DNA of 64,000 nt from Lindgomyces ingoldianus (lineage: Eukaryota; Ascomycota; Dothideomycetes; Pleosporales; Lindgomycetaceae), in NCBI RefSeq assembly GCF_010093535.1, contig NW_022985164.1:573051-637050 (forward strand), written 5' to 3'. Position numbers and translations under genes: made by a program. Each line of letters starts with the position of its first letter. Position 1 is the first letter of the stretch. Below the pieces are notes generated by a model that made no database searches, was not told where the DNA came from, and was given only the letters and a program-made list of their open reading frames with translations. Positions 12,941 through 25,741 of the stretch are shown here, in pieces.

Positions 12941-15900
12941 ATGAGAACAGCAAACGACATTCCCCTCGTTGGTGGCCTCTCACATCCACAGCCCCTCGCA
13001 TCTCACGCTCCCGCGTCGGCGGATATGGACGTAGCAGCAGAGCAGTTGCTTGCGCCACTGGATTCACCAAATCCCCAGGGTGCAACCACCTCGCGCCCGA
13101 CCACGTCCTCAGCCGCACACTTGTCTTCCTACCGTAGCCGCCCTGAATTAAATGGACACGTGCTTAACATGGCTACGGCCTCTAGCAGCACCCCCGCTCC
13201 CCGACCCTCTTTGCTGCGAGCGAAAAGCGACTTTGGCCCCCGCCTCCAAGAAGCTGCAGACAGCGCCGATGAAGCCAGCAGCGCCGACGGAAACTTCAAG
13301 ATCCGCCACGGTTGGGACGACCAGCTCAACTCAGAGGAGTACAACAATCTTCTGACCTCGGTAGCCCCTCCCCACCCCATCAAGCCGACTCCGAAGAGTA
13401 CAGTCCTTGTGCTGACTTCTGCCTGCAGACATTTTTCATGTACTATACCGACAAGAAGCACGAAACGGGCGGCATTCCCAAGGACCCAAGCAGCGCATAC
13501 CCCCTTCAAGAATGGAGGATGCGGGACCGGCTCAAGACAGTCTCTGCTGTCCTTGCGCTGTGCCTCAACATCGGTGTGGATCCTCCAGACGTCATCAAGA
13601 CAAATCCATGCGCAAAAGAAGAATGTTGGATTGACCCCAGTGTGACATCTCAGACACCTGGGCATACTCCGATGAACCAAATTGGCAAAGCTTTGCAGAC
13701 TCAATACGAGCAACTAAGCATGCGCACTCGCTACAAGCTGTTACTAGACCCCACAACAGATGAGACAAGGAAGTACACTTCGACGCTTCGACGCAACGCT
13801 CGCAATGAGCGGGTCTTATTTCACTACAACGGCCATGGAGTGCCTAAACCGACCTCTTCGGGCGAGATCTGGGTCTTCAATCGGAACTACACCCAATATA
13901 TCCCCTTGTCGCTTTACGATCTTCAAAGTTGGATTGGTGCGCCAAGTCTCTTTGTGTACGACTGCTCAGATGCAGGCCTGATCATCAGCAACTTCAATAA
14001 ATTCGCCGAGAAGCACCAGAGCGAATATGAGGAGGCCCGTCGAAGAGATCCTAGCGTGGAATATGTGGATTTTAGTGACTGCATTCATCTGGCTGCGTGC
14101 AGAGAGAAGGAATCGCTACCCACGAACCCTGAACTTCCCGCCGATATTTTCACCTCATGTCTGACGGATCCCATTACCATGGCAGTACGATTTTTCATAC
14201 TCCAAAATCCACTGCCAAGCAACATCAAAATTCGAGACGCGCATCACATTCCAGGCAAAGTCTCAGAACGGCGTACCCCAATTGGAGAGCTAAACTGGAT
14301 CTTCACAGCAATTACGGATACCATTGCATGGAACTCGCTTCCCAAGCCTTTGTTCAAGAAACTATTCCGCCAAGATTTAATGGTCGCAGCACTGTTTCGC
14401 AATTTCCTTCTAGCACAGCGGATCATGAGAGCCTACCACTGTCATCCGGTCTGTCACCCAGAAATTCCGCAGACCCACGACCATCCGTTGTGGCGCAGTT
14501 GGGATCTCGCTGTAGAATTAATACTAGCCCAGCTCCCCAACCTCCAAGCCGAGGTTCGAGGAGAGAAGGAGTATTCTTACAAACACTCCGAATTTTTCTC
14601 AGAACAGTTAACAGCTTTTGAAGTATACCTCTCCCAAGGTGCCGTCGATCAGAAGATTCCAGAACAACTGCCCATCGTGCTCCAAGTTCTTCTCAGTCAA
14701 GTCCACAGACTTCGTGCGCTCATTCTTCTTTCAAAATTCCTTGACCTTGGACCGTGGGCTGTGAATCTTGCATTGAGCATCGGTATATTTCCATACGTTC
14801 TTAAGCTCCTGCAATCGCAAGCCATTGAACTGAAGCCTGTTATGGTCTTCATTTGGGCCCGCATTCTTGCAGTAGACTCGTCGTGTCAGGCCGATCTTCT
14901 CAAAGACAACGGGTATCAATACTTTATCCAAATTCTCAACCCTGCCCAAGGTATGAACTTGATGGTGTCCTCAGCATTCACTTGTTAAATCTAATAAATT
15001 TCTAGGCATTCCAATTCTGAATGCCAGTGAGCATCGAGCCATGTGCGCGTTCATCGTCTCCATGTTCTGCAAAGACTATAATCAAGGACAGCGCGCATCT
15101 TTGTCTCCAGAATTGATTGAAAGCTGCTTGGACCATCTTAAGGACATGCACAATCCTTTGCTTCGGCAATGGTCTTGCCTCTGTCTAAGCAAGCTCTGGG
15201 TAAATTACGAAGAAGCCAAATGGGTCGGTATTAGGTGCTCGGCTCATGAACGGCTCTGCGACCTGGTCATCGATCCAGTCGCCGAAGTCAGAGTATCAAT
15301 GCTATATGCTCTCACGGCGTTTCTAGGTATCCGAGATGTAACCGCGCAGGTCGCCTCAATCGAGGAAACAATTGCGTCAATGGTTCTAGTCATGACGAAC
15401 GATGGGAACAGCATGGTCCGCAAGGAATTGCTTGTTTTCTTCTCCACATTCATCCTACGGTACAAGAGCCGATTCTTGGTTGCAGCATTTGAGCAATTTT
15501 CCGAGGAAGGGGACAACGCCCTCCATTCAAAGTTGGAGGAACGGAATGGAGATGGCCTTTATATGAAGATGCGCTCAGAAGCCAACGGCACCTCTGCACA
15601 ACCACATACGTGCTCCCAGAATACCATCTACGCTGCCGTCTGGAAGGAGATGCTTGTTATGTCTGTTGATCCTCACCCAGAAATTGCAAGGGATGCCACT
15701 ATCGTTGTTGATTATGTCCTAATCTCTCTACTGGAATCATCTCTGGCAAAGTTAGCTCAACCCCTTTTCGACGATGCTCTCAAAAAAGGTCCAGTGAAAC
15801 GTGCCAACCACCAGACGCACGAAGAGAGGCCGGCCCAACAAGTCTCCAACCCGCCCACACCGTCGAAAGAACAAAGCTATTTAGGGTTGTTTGGCGGACT

Positions 15901-17447
15901 ACGAAGAACTGGTAGCGTCGCGGCATCACTCAAAAATTTCTGGGCCGGGAGCGAGCCTTCAACCTCACCACAAAAGAGCCCCGGACGAGCGAAGACGGAA
16001 GATCTTCATGCACCACCGAGTGATGGTCGCCCCCGTACTCCTGAAAAGTACCATGTTGAAGAAGAACCGAAAAATAGGGGCTTCGTACCTCGAAGCCTAG
16101 CACGGGAGCCTGAACTTCCATTGAAGAGCACATTCTTCGAATGGTCGGTGGAGTACTTCCGTGAGCCGCAAATGAAACCCAGCGAGGCGGATGAACCTGG
16201 TAGTACCGACTACAATGGCAGACTCTGGCGCCGGAATCGCAACGATAAGATCATTGCAGAAACTCAACCGCTGAAGGACGTTGCAGCGACAAATCGCTGG
16301 GATCTACCAAGAGGATACTTTGACAACCTCAGTCAGCCCATGAAGATGTGCTTCCATCAGTTTGAAGATCATCTCATCGTCACAGATAACAAAGATACCG
16401 TCAACGTGATTGATTATGCGCGCTCGCCAAATAGGATCAACTGTTTCTCCAATGGCAACCCAACGGATTCAAAGATTACAGAGGTCCGTTTCATCAACGA
16501 AGATGATCTTGCTCTTCTTATGACTGGATCATCGGATGGAGTCATCAAGATATTCAGGAACTACGATACAAGAGGAAAAACTGAGCTTGTCTCGGCTTTC
16601 CGGGCTTTGGTTGATCTTGTGCCGAGCAACAAGAACGCGGGTCTAGTTTTCGATTGGCAGCAGGGAAGGGGTTCGGTGTTGGTGGCCGGAGATGTCAAAG
16701 TCATTCGTGTGTGGAGTGCTGGAACGGAGATATGCACGACTGTGAGTGAAATAAAGCCAGTAATACACTTGGTGTCTAACATGTTCATAGGAACTCCCTG
16801 CAAGATCCGGCTCGTGTATTACATCATTAACATCTGATCAAGTTGAGGGTGACGTTTTCACGGCAGGGTTTGGCGACGGCGCTATCCGCGTCTACGATCA
16901 GCGTCAGAAACCTGCAACTGCCATGGTGAAAGTATGGAAAGAGCACAAGCAATGGATCACTAACGTTCATCTGCAACGAGGCGGCCAACGAGAGCTAATC
17001 AGCGGCTGCCGAAGCGGCGAAGTCAAATTGTGGGATATCCGCATGGACAAGAGTGTGAGGACAATTCGAGCTACAGCGGACACGTTACGAACGCTGAGCG
17101 TCCATGAGCATGCCCCCGTCTTCGCAACGTAAGTGTAACCCGGCGAAGTTTGAGCGCAGACTAACAGCTTCAGTGGCACACAACGTCACCAGGTCAAAAT
17201 CTTCAATATCAACAATGGCCAGACGGTGTCTCAATTCGAGCCGTACTCAGGCTTCCTCGGGGACCGCTCCGCAGCGATATCTGCTACCGCGTTTCACCCT
17301 CACCGTCTATTGATTGCTGCATCAGCTTTCCACGACAATCACGTCAACATTTACGGTTGCCAAGGCCCAAAGCAGGCTGTTGTTAGCAAGACAGTTCGGG
17401 TTTGGGAGGGCAATACTACGATCAATCGGTCGTCTACTTTCATATAG
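12941..17447 (+). CDS. kog1: Raptor/Kog1 homologue, TORC1 subunit
   Basis: Exons 12941-13360, 13429-14950, 15006-16741, 16791-17128, 17174-17447; 1429 aa. Raptor is the scaffold of TORC1 that recruits substrates to the Tor kinase at the vacuole. The conserved N-terminal caspase-like domain is clear (STFFMYYTDKKHETGGIPKDP region, the YNGHGVP histidine block and the VYDCSDAG cysteine block). Alpha-helical HEAT-type repeats follow (residues ~500-800), then a variable Ser/Pro-rich linker and a C-terminal WD40 propeller (TGSSDGVIKIFRNYD, GFGDGAIRVYDQR, SGCRSGEVKLWDIR). Exon 1 is a poorly conserved leader. An in-frame ATG at 13025 could be an alternative start. Length is close to other fungal Raptors. 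Intact, with no missing key residues seen. Confidence 0.96.
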
Positions 17448-18194
17448 GCATCTTGTGGCTCATTCTGCAGTTTGCCTTTGCCATGCCCTCAGGTTGAGGC
17501 AACCTAGGATAGGTGATGGATTAAGGATAAGGCGAAGGTCTTTCGGAAAGCGACACTGAGCGATTGGATGAATGGGTATACTGGATTTATTGGTAAAGGC
17601 TCCCCGGCGGCAATTTGGGGGTGAGGATATGGCTGGACAGGACTGTCTCTGGTGGATGTGACTCGCATGGTCACGGAATTGGGCTTACCATGAGACTTTC
17701 TTGCGATATGCGTTGGACGATTTTGGTGAGGAACCCGGACTCTCTTTTCTTCATGGCATAGCGATATAGGCATTACGGATTAGGTTAGAGTCTTTATTCC
17801 GACTCTACCATAGCGGGGAGTCAATTGATCATCGACTGATGGCCTTCCAGGCGGTAATGATCGGCTAGGTAGGGGTCTCCTACTAATATGAATGAGACGT
17901 TGTTCTTGTAGTGGTGTCGTTCAATGTTAAGGCGAGAGTGTCACGAGACGGCGTGACGATTCTGGCTGGGGGGGCTGGGCTGGCCATGATTCACAGTTTT
18001 TGCCAGGCTGAGCCCCACTATAAATTCATCCCACCTCAACCTAAGCCTGAACGTGGAGTCATACAGCAAGCACCACAACTCAAGTCCCGCAGAAAGTCAA
18101 GTGTACGTCCTCCCCAACCTCCAATTTCTTGATTGTGTCCCCAGCATTGCTAAATCCACCGCAGGCTCCGCCGGAAACTGAAAACTACCCCGCC
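17448..18194. other. Intergenic between raptor and aspartyl-tRNA synthetase
   Basis: About 750 bp between two plus-strand genes: the raptor 3' UTR and the AspRS promoter and leader. No ORF with family resemblance, RNA gene or clear repeat was seen. Confidence 0.6.
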
Positions 18195-20005
18195 ATGACT
18201 GAGCCTGCACCTGAAGCTTCAGGCTCAGGCGATCCCCAACAGCCGTCCAAGAATGCCTTGAAGAAGGCCCAGAAGGAGAAGGAGAAGGTAATCGAACTCC
18301 TCTCCCTTCGCGTCCTGGCATTCCGCACAAGGGGAACCTAATAGCGGCTAACACCTTCTCCAGGCCGAGAAGAAGGCCGCAGCCAAAGCCCGCGAGCTCG
18401 CCGAGCGCCAGAAGAAGGAAGCCGACGACGCCGCCGACGTTTCCGTAGACGCGTATGGCGAACTCCCGCTCATCGGCTCCAAAGACTTCCAGCCCACCGG
18501 CACCCCTCGCGTCGACCTTTCTGACCTCGAGAAGCTCGAGGACAAGGAAGTCACGTTCCGATGCTGGGTCGAGAACGCGCGTGTTCAGTCTGCGAAGCTG
18601 GCGTTCCTGAACCTGAGACAGGGACTGAACACGGTGCAAGCGGTTGTTGCGGCGAGTGACAAGCTGAGCAAGCAGATGGTCAAGTTCTGTGGGAATGTGA
18701 GTACAGAGAGTACATTGGCGGTAACTGGGATGGTGAAGAGGGTCAAAGAGCCGATCAAGAGCGCATCGATCAAGGACTTTGAGATCCACATCACCAAGCT
18801 CTTCATCGAGGTCAAGGCCGAAGTTCCCCTGCCCCTGCAAGTCGAAGACGCCGAGCGCCCACTCCCCAGCGAGGGACTCGGCGACGAAGACGAGAAGCAA
18901 GCCGAAAGCAGTGACGCTCGCCCCCTCGTCGGCCTCAACACTCGCCTTAACAACCGCACACTCGACCTCCGCGCCAAAATCAACCATGCCATCTTCGTCA
19001 TAAAGTCCGGCGTCTGTACCCTGTTCCAAGAATTCCTGTCCCAGAAAGGCTTCGTCTTGATCCACACGCCCAAGATTCTAGGCGCGGCCTCGGAAGGCGG
19101 CGCCAACGTCTTCGAGCTCAAATACTTCGATCGGCCGGCCTATCTAGCTCAATCCCCGCAATTCTACAAGCAAATGCTAATTGCGTCGCGGTTCCAGAAG
19201 GTCATGGAGATTGGTCCGGTGTTTAGGGCTGAGAATTCGAATACCGCTCGCCATTTGACAGAGTTTACGGGGCTTGATATGGAGATGGAGTTTGAGGAGA
19301 ATTATCATGAGGTTATGAGTGTTTTGGAGGATCTCATGTTGTTTATTTTCAAGGAGCTGAATACCCGGTATAAGAAGGAGACGGAGCTTGTGAGGAGTGC
19401 GTATCATGTTGATGAGTTTAAGCTTCCGGAATCAGGGAAGGTGCCAAGGATACCGTTTATGGAGGGGATTAAGATGCTAAGGGAAGCTGGAGAGGAGCTG
19501 GGTGATTATGATGACTTGACGTAAGCTATTCCACCCATCCCCCATTCCCCCTTTAATCTTTCCTAATATTCAGCACCCATCTAATCCCCGCAGCACCCCC
19601 CAAGAAAAACACCTCGGCCGCCTCGTCCTCGAAAAATACAACTCCGACTTCTACGTCCTTGACCAATTCCCCCTTGCCATCCGTCCCGCCTACACCATGC
19701 CCTCACCTGCCAACCCACTCCTCTCAAACTCCTACGACATGTTCATGCGCGGCCAAGAAATCCTCTCGGGTGCCCAGCGTATCCATAACGCGGACCTGCT
19801 GGCCGACATGATGCGCAAGCACGACCCACCCGTTGACCCCAATGGCCCTGGAACAAAAGACTATGTGGAGTGTTTTCGATATGGGTGTCCGCCGCATGGT
19901 GGTGGCGGATTTGGATTGGAGCGTATTGTCCAGTTTTGGTTAGGGCTACCGAATATTAGGATGTGCAGTTTGTTCCCGAGGGATCCGCAGAGGGTTATTC
20001 CGTAG
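18195..20005 (+). CDS. dps1: Cytosolic aspartyl-tRNA synthetase
   Basis: Exons 18195-18287, 18364-19520, 19594-20005; 553 aa, about the length of yeast Dps1. It charges tRNA-Asp with aspartate in the cytosol. The first ~50 residues are a Lys/Ala-rich extension ([32 protein letters not shown]) of the kind that binds tRNA non-specifically in eukaryotic class IIb synthetases. An OB-fold anticodon-binding domain follows ([11 protein letters not shown]...LAFLNLRQG), then the class II catalytic core: motif 1 region with [17 protein letters not shown], motif 2 [19 protein letters not shown], and motif 3 [19 protein letters not shown]. The start matches the basic leader. A long antisense ORF (18097-19065) is a shadow of this GC-biased coding sequence. 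Confidence 0.97.
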
Positions 20006-22720
20006 ATGGGCGCGGGAAGGGAAAGGATTGAAATAGAGACGGGATAGATGGGGTGTGAATGGTGGCTGGTAGCGCGTTCTGCGGAAGGCTTTCTGCGGGT
20101 GTAGGGCAAAGGTTTTGCGTAAAATAAGATGTGTGCAATTTGAAGATGGTGGTTAGGGGGTCTGCAACTACGCATTCCTTGGTGGCCACTGGCTTTCACG
20201 GGCAGGTAGAAGCAATGTCAGCATTGACTATAGCTAAAAACCTAAAAACAAACTGTGGCATTAAAGACACTTTTCTGTTTCACATATGACCTTATCTCCT
20301 AGTGTATTACCTAGTCGGGGAGTCACACTAGTTCGGATACTGGATCTATCATCCCTAATGCCGCCTTGAACTCCTATTACCCTCACCCAAGATATTTAGA
20401 TGAGAAAAAAGGTCACTTATCCCTATGAGCCCGTCATATCAAGGAATCCCAGACAAACTCAATGTACGTATGTCAAATGTTATAGTAGAATATTATATTT
20501 GAGTTGGGATCCAGGTAGATTCTCCGCACTTCCAACAACGCCCTTCCATAGACCCCAAACTTTTATGCCATGCCTCAACCCTAAGTTATATCCATGACGA
20601 CAAAAGACTCAGGAATCAGTCCATGTCATGCTCGTTTCTGGACACAGGGACAGAAGTGATGGGTTGGTCGTATTGATTGGTTTAGGTTTGGATTAGGCAC
20701 AATGGTTTCGGCGTAATTGTTCTTTTCAGTGTCGTGTATTTTCAAGAAGTCAGAGCACTTGACACCAAATGCACTGTCGCAGTTTGAAGATAGCGTCATC
20801 ACCTGCATGCCCCGGTCATATGATCGACGTATCCACTCAAAGAAATCCGGGCTCTTGAAATCTTGCGTGGCGCATGGAAAAGGTCTGGACTTCCTGGTCA
20901 TGGATCTGTGTGAAATGGCATCAGAGGTCGGTGATGCTTAAAGATCTGCAGTATGCGTTTGAGGTGATGACCACATGTGGACGGGCGAAAATCAACTGGA
21001 GTTGTCTCAGCTTGTGGGAGCGGACGTGATACATGGGTCCGGGGATCTTCTGAATGGTGAGATCAAGGTTTTCTGCCTTTAGTACTTTGGATTTGTGCTC
21101 TCTGAACAGCATGAAACAGCTCATGAGGCGGAAGGATGGCTCTGATAAACGTGAACCATTAATCTCTCTCAATACTATACCATTTGGTAAACAGATGTGT
21201 GGAGACCCTGCCGATACCTACTTCGGAAGGGACTATTCCTGTTGTGTTGAGTAAATGTGAAGCTCAAATGCAAGGCATTTGAAAATTGCTCGCCATTCAG
21301 TATGATATGTACTCGCTTTAAAATGCCAAATCCAGGTCTTAGGGAGCAAGATATGAATCCGACTGAAATCCGCAGCCTGCCTTGAGGGACTGTTCTTAAG
21401 CCTCGACTCGCCAGCCATCGAAGAGAACCCAGCGGGGAGCTAAAGGAGGGCGCCGGCATAGCATCTCCAGAGGGGCTCATTGGCTTCGGCGGTTACAGTG
21501 GGCCAGTGGTTAAGGTCACGGAGCATCTCGAGGAAGAGCATCTTGAGACTTTCTATTCTAGCTATTACTCCGCGATCTCTTCGGCCTAGAAAGCAAGAAC
21601 GCGTTGTTTGCTGGAAGCCTCAGTGTTGAAAGCGATGGGCACCATTATATTCTGTACCATGTGATCAAACCACGAAGTTTAGAAGTTATTGCACACCAAC
21701 GAACACACCCCTTGATGTAGATCGAGTGGTCCATCCTATTGAGAGCCCTTTTGAGATTTTATATCGCCGTTCTAGGAGCTCTTTGGCGCAATCTCCCGTA
21801 TCCAAGACTCCCTATAACACAAAGAGTCTTCGCTAAAATAACACAGCATGAGCCTCAACAGGTTTCAGAGTGGGGACTGCCTTATCGCAAGGCGTTACTC
21901 TACTTCACTGCACAGCCACGGTTGCAAAGGCGCGTAACCGTCGTTTCTTCCTCATGACGCCTTGGCTTGGGAGCAAAGGAAGTGAACGAAAAAAGACGGG
22001 TCATTTTCAGGACATGTCGCGGTCCTTTACAGAGGCGATAGCAAAAGAGTGAGTGCGAGAGAGCGGTCGTGGCATGGGAGAGGACAGTAGGACAGTAGGT
22101 CTATTTGGCCGTAATTAAATAAAACTGCTCCTTCCGGGCTGAAATTTCGGCTGCTCCTTCTTCTCCAGATGTATGGTGTTCATCGTTTTTGGAGCGGTAA
22201 AGAGTAGAACACAGTGGCGGGTACCAGTCTTCGTATTTCACATCTCAATTCCTCCTAAAGGCGGCATTCCTGACCACGTACGTTTAAAACTAAAGGTTGT
22301 ACCGGGCCGACGAGTGAGGATCGTATGACTAGGGAAGGCGCAGGCTGCTCAAAGGAAAGCGCGGGTGAATGGCGCTCAATTGCCCTGCAAAGAACATGAC
22401 TCCTCACTCGCTGCGGATGAACTCTCAATAAGTACTGCTATATGGCGTCTCTCGACCCGTCCCTTAAAAGATATCTTGCAAATCTCGAGAGTTTCCAGCC
22501 ACTTAGGCGTGATATTGTCACGGGCGGCGCTACTTCGGAGTCGCATCCACGAAGTAGGCAGGTGGTTATTCCTCTCTAGGAATGAGCAGCAGAGGGATGA
22601 TTTCAAGACACCTCAACCTCAGCCGCCATCCTGGTGCCATGCTGTGACAGTAATCATCTATGCTGTCATGCTTTCGTGAGTAAGCTGAGATGCACCTCGT
22701 CGATCTTCCTGACTACAATC
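20006..22720. other. 2.7-kb intergenic stretch between convergent genes
   Basis: Lies between the 3' ends of AspRS (+) and rrp40 (-). Only short unrelated open frames are present, with stops in every frame. I found no A/B-box pair of a tRNA, no transposase-like frame and no terminal repeats. It could hide a lncRNA or a decayed gene, but nothing supports that. Confidence 0.55.
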
Positions 22721-23576
22721 TCAAAGGCCCCTCAACACCTTCTCCACCAACTTCTTTTGACCTTTCTCGCCGAGCGCCTGTTCATCAACTTCCTGTACGG
22801 CTCTCCCAACGGCAAGTGTTGCCTTGACGCTTCCTCCGTCGACCCAAAGAACACCGTTCCTTCCAATAGCAACCTCAAAGCCTAACTTTTCACTCAGTCC
22901 TTCCAATAGAGTCACGCCTCCTTTCTTTCCAGCGAGCAGCCTCCTCGCCATGCCCAGACTGATCTTGAACACCATTCCGCCTTTTAGCGGCCCTAGTCCT
23001 TCGCTCTTGCCCGTTGATGGATCAACACAGGTAAGTTCAGGGAATGAGTCTTTACCGGGGTTTATCACACGGCAATAGACCAGGGAATTGGAGGAGAGCT
23101 GAGGACGCGTCTTGCGGGTCGCGCCCTCAAAGGCGAGGTGAGGGAGGGAAGCGTACGGGGTGTTAGGGGTGATGAGACAGTTAAAGTTCTCACCACCCGA
23201 GGTGTTTACTGTAGCGATGACAAGATCGCCGGCAGCAGGTAGATACTTCCAATCAGGGGTGTTAGCTAAGCTAGGGTGAATGGTGAATGGAAGTGGGGCG
23301 TTGGCGAGGGGAAGGAGCATAATTTCAACGAATCGCTCTAGGAAAGTAGGTAGGTGAAGGCGATGGCCTTACCCTACCGCTATTGTATTCCACCCATGCA
23401 GCATTCTTCTTCGAGTCCGTGACTAGCAAACCAGCAATAGTGCTCGCAATGGTATTTGGTGGCATGTGTCGCAGTCCAGGACCAAGAGTGAGATGCTTCT
23501 TCCGGTTTTGAGGTTTAGGAAGGGCACTTGGAGAGATGCTGTCGCCCGGAAGGAGGACAGTCGAGGAGGTAGCCAT
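22721..23576 (-). CDS. rrp40: Exosome complex subunit Rrp40
   Basis: Exons 23373-23576 and 22721-23245; 242 aa. Rrp40 (EXOSC3) is one of three S1/KH cap subunits of the RNA exosome, which processes 5.8S rRNA and degrades RNA in nucleus and cytoplasm. Diagnostic blocks are LTLGPGLRHMPPNTI, KKNAAWVEYNSGR, then across the splice YLPAAGDLVIATV (start of the S1 domain). A C-terminal KH-like domain contains GRNGVLWVDGG. The intron (23246-23372) has donor GTAAGG and acceptor GGAAG; this acceptor is chosen because it restores the family sequence NSGRYLPAAGDLV exactly. The start is the ATG at 23576. The gene diverges from ssz1. Confidence 0.95.
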
Positions 23577-23846
23577 CACGTGCGAGAGAACTGGTCAGTT
23601 GTTGCAGGAAAGAGGAGAGAGTTGAACCAAGTCGGTGAAAGTAAACGCCAAGATTTCATGACGGGCTCCAGCCGAAGATCTGCCATGACAAGCCATTAAA
23701 TTTCTTAGCGTCTAAGATGTTGAGCCTTCCCCATCGGACACCACTGTCACTCGCGCTTTGCGTCTCAGTAATTTGTGTGACAGACCCCTAGGTTGTGACA
23801 GTTCCTCCTACACTTCTGCAATCGAGCAAGCCTCAAAGCGACCTCA
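23577..23846. promoter_or_regulatory. Bidirectional promoter of rrp40 and ssz1
   Basis: Only 270 bp separate the divergent start codons at 23576 (-) and 23847 (+). Both genes act in ribosome or RNA metabolism, so co-regulation is plausible. I did not identify a specific factor site with confidence. Confidence 0.7.
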
Positions 23847-25741
23847 ATGAGTGGAGAAAACGACCCCGCGCAGCGGGTTGCGATCGGGATATCCTTTGGG
23901 AATTCCTACAGCTCCATTGCCTTTACCACCGGGGTAGGAGGGGTGCATCAAGCCTGCCTGCATGAAATCAACTGACACACAACCCAGGAAGGAAAAGCGG
24001 AGGTCATTGCCAATGAGGATGGTGGTATGCTTGGATCCCATAAAATGGCCGTTGGCTTGCAATATTCTGACTCCGAAGGATAGACCGCCAAATTCCATCG
24101 ATACTGTCATATGTAGAAGGAGAAGAATTGCATGGAGGGCAGGCAAAGTCGCAGCTCGTCCGCAACGCAAAGAACACTGTCGCCTACTTCAGAGACTTCT
24201 TGGGTCAAGCGTAAGCCTACCGTCGTTCTGGTCGTGCTGCTCTGGCCAGCAGACATGTTGCTAAGATCTTTTCTAGATTCAAGTCGATAGATCCTACCCC
24301 ATGCCACCAATCCGCTCATCCTGTGCAAGCAGCGTCCAACGTTGCCTTCAAGATCAGGGACACCGCAGAGGAGGCAGAAAACACAGTCACGGTATCGGAG
24401 ATTACCACCCGGCACCTGAAGAGATTACGAAACTCCGCCTCGGATTATCTCGGGAAGGATGTCAATGCTGCAGTAATCACTGTGCCAACTAACTTTTCCG
24501 ACGCTCAGAAATCTGCGCTGAACAAGGCGGCGAAGGAGGCTGGCATTGAAGTGCTCCAATTCATAAGCGAGCCTGTCGCGGCAGTGCTGGCTTATGATGC
24601 GCGGCCGGAGGCGAAGGTGGCAGACAAGATCATTGTTGTGGCAGATCTGGGAGGCACGCGGTCAGATGTTGCTGTTATCGCATCACGTGGCGGTATCTAC
24701 ACTGTCCTATCAACCGTCCATGATTATGAAGTCAGCGGCTTCAAGTTGGATCAGGTGCTCATGGACCACTTTGCTAAGGAGTTCATCAAGAAGCACAAGG
24801 CTGGTGGCGATCCTCGGGAGAATGATCGCTCGCTGGCGAAGCTCAAACTCGAGTGCGAAGCAGTAAAGAAGGCATTGTCAATAGGCACCTCTGCCAACTT
24901 CTCCGTAGAGAGTTTGGCCAATGGTCTGGACTTTACCGCCACCATCAACCGCTCGCGGTATGAGCTGCTAGCCTCAAAGCACTTCGCCGCTTTTGCGCGC
25001 CTCGTCACTCACGCAGTTGAGAAAGCTCAGCTTGACCCCCTCGACATCTCTGAGATCATCCTCGCAGGAGGCAACTCTCATACCCCCAAAACCGCTTCCG
25101 CGATTCAGAACGCATTCCCAGAGACGACCACTATACTCGCGCCGTCCACCTCTCCCACTGCTATCAACCCCAACGAGCTCTCCGTCCGCGGCGCCGCTAT
25201 CCAGGCAAGTCTGATCCAGGAATTCGAGCTAGAAGACATCGATCAGAGCACACATCCCATGGTTACAGTTACGCCCCATCTGTCCCACGCTGTTGGCGTG
25301 CTCTGCATCTCAGGGGACGAGAGCTCAGGAATATTCCACGCAATCGTCGACGCTGAAACCTCTCTCCCAGTCCGAAGAACAGCCATAATTGCCACTCCAA
25401 GGGAAGGTGGCAACGTCCTGATCAAGCTCTGCGAGGGGTCAAGACACATCAAAGTCACGAAACCCGAACCCAAGCCCAAGCAAGAAAGGGACTCGGATGA
25501 CGACGATGACGATTACGACAGCGAGGATGAGGAAGAAGAGCTCCGTGAAAAGACATGGAAAGTTGGCAAAGTCCTTTCCGAAGCCGCGCTTCGAGGCGTG
25601 AAGAAAGGCGCCAAGATCGAAGTACAAATTAACATCGCCGCCGATCTCAAAGTCAACTGCATTTTCCGCGAAGTCGGCGGTAAGGGCGGTGTTAGGGGCT
25701 TGCTGTCCGGTCCTAAGGTGCAGCAAAATGGTAGTGCATAA
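23847..25741 (+). CDS. ssz1: Ssz1, atypical ribosome-associated Hsp70
   Basis: Exons 23847-23933, 23988-24024, 24084-24210, 24277-25741; 571 aa. Ssz1 pairs with the J-protein Zuo1 to form the ribosome-associated complex that activates Ssb on nascent chains. The N-terminal exons give VAIGISFGNSYSSIAFTTG, then EGKAEVIANEDGDRQIPSI across a splice junction, SYVEGEELHGGQAKSQLV, and DFLGQAFKSIDPTPCHQSAH. The Hsp70 ATPase core follows (NAAVITVPTNFSDAQKSAL, ISEPVAAVLAYD, VVADLGGTRSDVAV, EIILAGGNSHTPK). The substrate-binding part is short and contains an acidic tract (DSDDDDDDYDSEDEEEE), typical of Ssz1 and unlike canonical Hsp70. Three introns of 54-66 nt sit in the first 430 bp, so the N-terminus is easily missed by ORF-based annotation. 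Confidence 0.95.

Noticed and set aside
13129..13713. 194-codon minus-strand ORF
   Set aside because: Antisense to raptor exons 1-2 and spans its first intron; no family resemblance.
18097..19065. 322-codon minus-strand ORF
   Set aside because: It is antisense to the aspartyl-tRNA synthetase exon 2, whose motifs are unmistakable; the antisense peptide has no domain.
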